A stretch of 64,000 nt of DNA from Sphagnum compactum (taxonomy: Eukaryota > Bryophyta > Sphagnopsida > Sphagnales), in the NCBI GenBank assembly GCA_965153455.1, contig OZ234503.1, positions 6,664,157 through 6,728,156 of the forward strand, read 5' to 3'. Every line of letters starts with the position of its first letter. The first letter of the stretch is position 1. Of the stretch, positions 63,160-64,000 are shown piece by piece. The translations under genes and the position numbers were made by a program. The notes beneath the pieces are model-generated. The model did no database searches and had not been told where the DNA came from. It saw only the letters and a program-made list of their open reading frames with translations.

Positions 63160-63402
63160 TCCATGGAAAAAATGGCCCAAATTCGCCAGATTTCGGAAAA
63201 AAAAAAAAAAAAGCTTTCCAAATCGCCAAATTTTTATGATAAGTTCCAGTAGGTAGCCAAGAATATAGAAGGATGCTGGTTTTTTTTTTTTCCTTCTATT
63301 TTCATATCTAGTCTGTAGCCAAATCTGGCTAAATCATCTTATGGATGATCACCACCTCAGCTACATGACAAAATTGGGGGAAAAAAAAAGCCCTGCCTTC
63401 AA
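63160..63402 (+). repeat. Dispersed repeat family E, copy 2
   Basis: TGTAGCCAAATCTGGCTAAA, then TTATGGATGATCA and an A-run with GCCCTGCCTTCAA, match the 3' part of 20640-20960. Confidence 0.55.
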
Positions 63403-64000
63403 CTAGCTCTGTCTGGCACAAAAGTGGCTACCTGGTTTTGTCATGGGGTGTCACCTTGTTTGACCCCATTTTTATGGTAAATTGAAAAAAAACATTCTTA
63501 TTATTTTAAAGTCAAAGTTGGTATGCTCACTCACTCTTAAGTCATGTTGGGTTCAAAAAATTGGTGTGGCACAATAGAATTATTTTTATTTTTATTTTTG
63601 GCAAAACATGCAGCACAAGCAAAAACTGCACAGCACAAGCTCTATGTAGAATCATGCAGAGGTAAAATAAATAAATACGTAAATACATAAATACATAAAT
63701 AAATAAAAGCCTAGTACCAAGGAAAAGAGTCCATTTGAATTGGATGCATGCATGTGTGTTTGGACCAACTTAGCTTTTCTTTTGAGGGCATTTTTAGAAA
63801 TCAAAAGCACACCATAACACTAGTGTAGAGCTTTACTTTGCTTTCCTTCCCCAACCCAAAAGATTTCTTGACCATGTTCTAGCTTTTTTTGAAGATTCAA
63901 AATCTCTTTTCCATGATCAACATTGACGGCCACTATTGAGAAAACACATTGGTTTTTTTCTATGAAAAAAATGGCCCGCACATATACTAAGAGGAGGTTT
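63403..64000. other. Intergenic DNA to the window end
   Basis: A degenerate AAAT/ACAT tetranucleotide repeat lies at about 63664-63708. No gene seen. Confidence 0.5.

Overview
This is nuclear DNA of a land plant. The evidence is a chloroplast-targeted ATP synthase gamma subunit with the plant redox loop, an A20/AN1 stress-associated protein, a plant-type HMG-CoA lyase with a long N-terminal extension, an AFC-type LAMMER kinase, GT-AG introns, two eukaryotic tRNA genes and degenerate LTR-retrotransposon DNA. Intergenic DNA is very AT-rich, while exons and first-exon leaders are clearly GC-richer. I cannot name the species. Gene spacing suggests a moderate-sized genome; a bryophyte, fern or lycophyte is possible, but that is only inference.

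Layout. 1-16 kb: gene-poor and rich in small repeats and MITE-like elements, with one weak minus-strand transcription unit at about 3.2-5.6 kb. 16.2-18.3 kb: A20/AN1 zinc-finger gene (+). 20.4 and 21.5 kb: tRNA-Gly(GCC) (-) and tRNA-Thr(UGU) (+). 21.9-22.7 kb: a possible small unrecognised three-exon gene (-). 23.8-27.2 kb: a SAM-domain protein with a probable five-exon structure (+). 29.5-30.8 kb: atpC (-). 31-41 kb: repeats plus the broken gag region of an LTR retroelement (34.0-36.5 kb, -). 41.9-47.4 kb: 12-exon AFC/LAMMER kinase (+). 50.1-52.7 kb: 9-exon METTL5-like rRNA methyltransferase (-). 54.4-59.3 kb: 8-exon HMG-CoA lyase (-). 60-64 kb: repeats.

The genes are independent housekeeping or regulatory loci, not an operon or cluster: photosynthetic ATP synthesis (atpC), splicing-factor phosphorylation (AFC kinase), ribosome modification (METTL5), leucine and ketone-body catabolism (HMG-CoA lyase), stress signalling (A20/AN1) and translation (tRNAs). 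For the spliced genes I read exon junctions by eye. The AFC, METTL5 and HMG-CoA lyase models keep the reading frame through every junction and match family motifs.

The richest layer is repeat structure. At least five dispersed families recur within the window: A at 1.5/11.5/31.3 kb; B at 14.2/60.9 kb; C at 10.0/62.7 kb; D at 4.3/26.7/45.6/54.9 kb, always sense-oriented to the host transcript; E at 20.7/63.2 kb. There are also two MITE-like elements with terminal inverted repeats, a foldback element, a hairpin-plus-tandem array inside an intron, and several perfect short hairpins. I found no convincing new multi-gene system. The points most worth checking are the sense-oriented intronic repeat family, the Cys gatekeeper in the kinase, the unrecognised SAM-domain and small genes, and the retroelement's extra zinc-knuckle frame.
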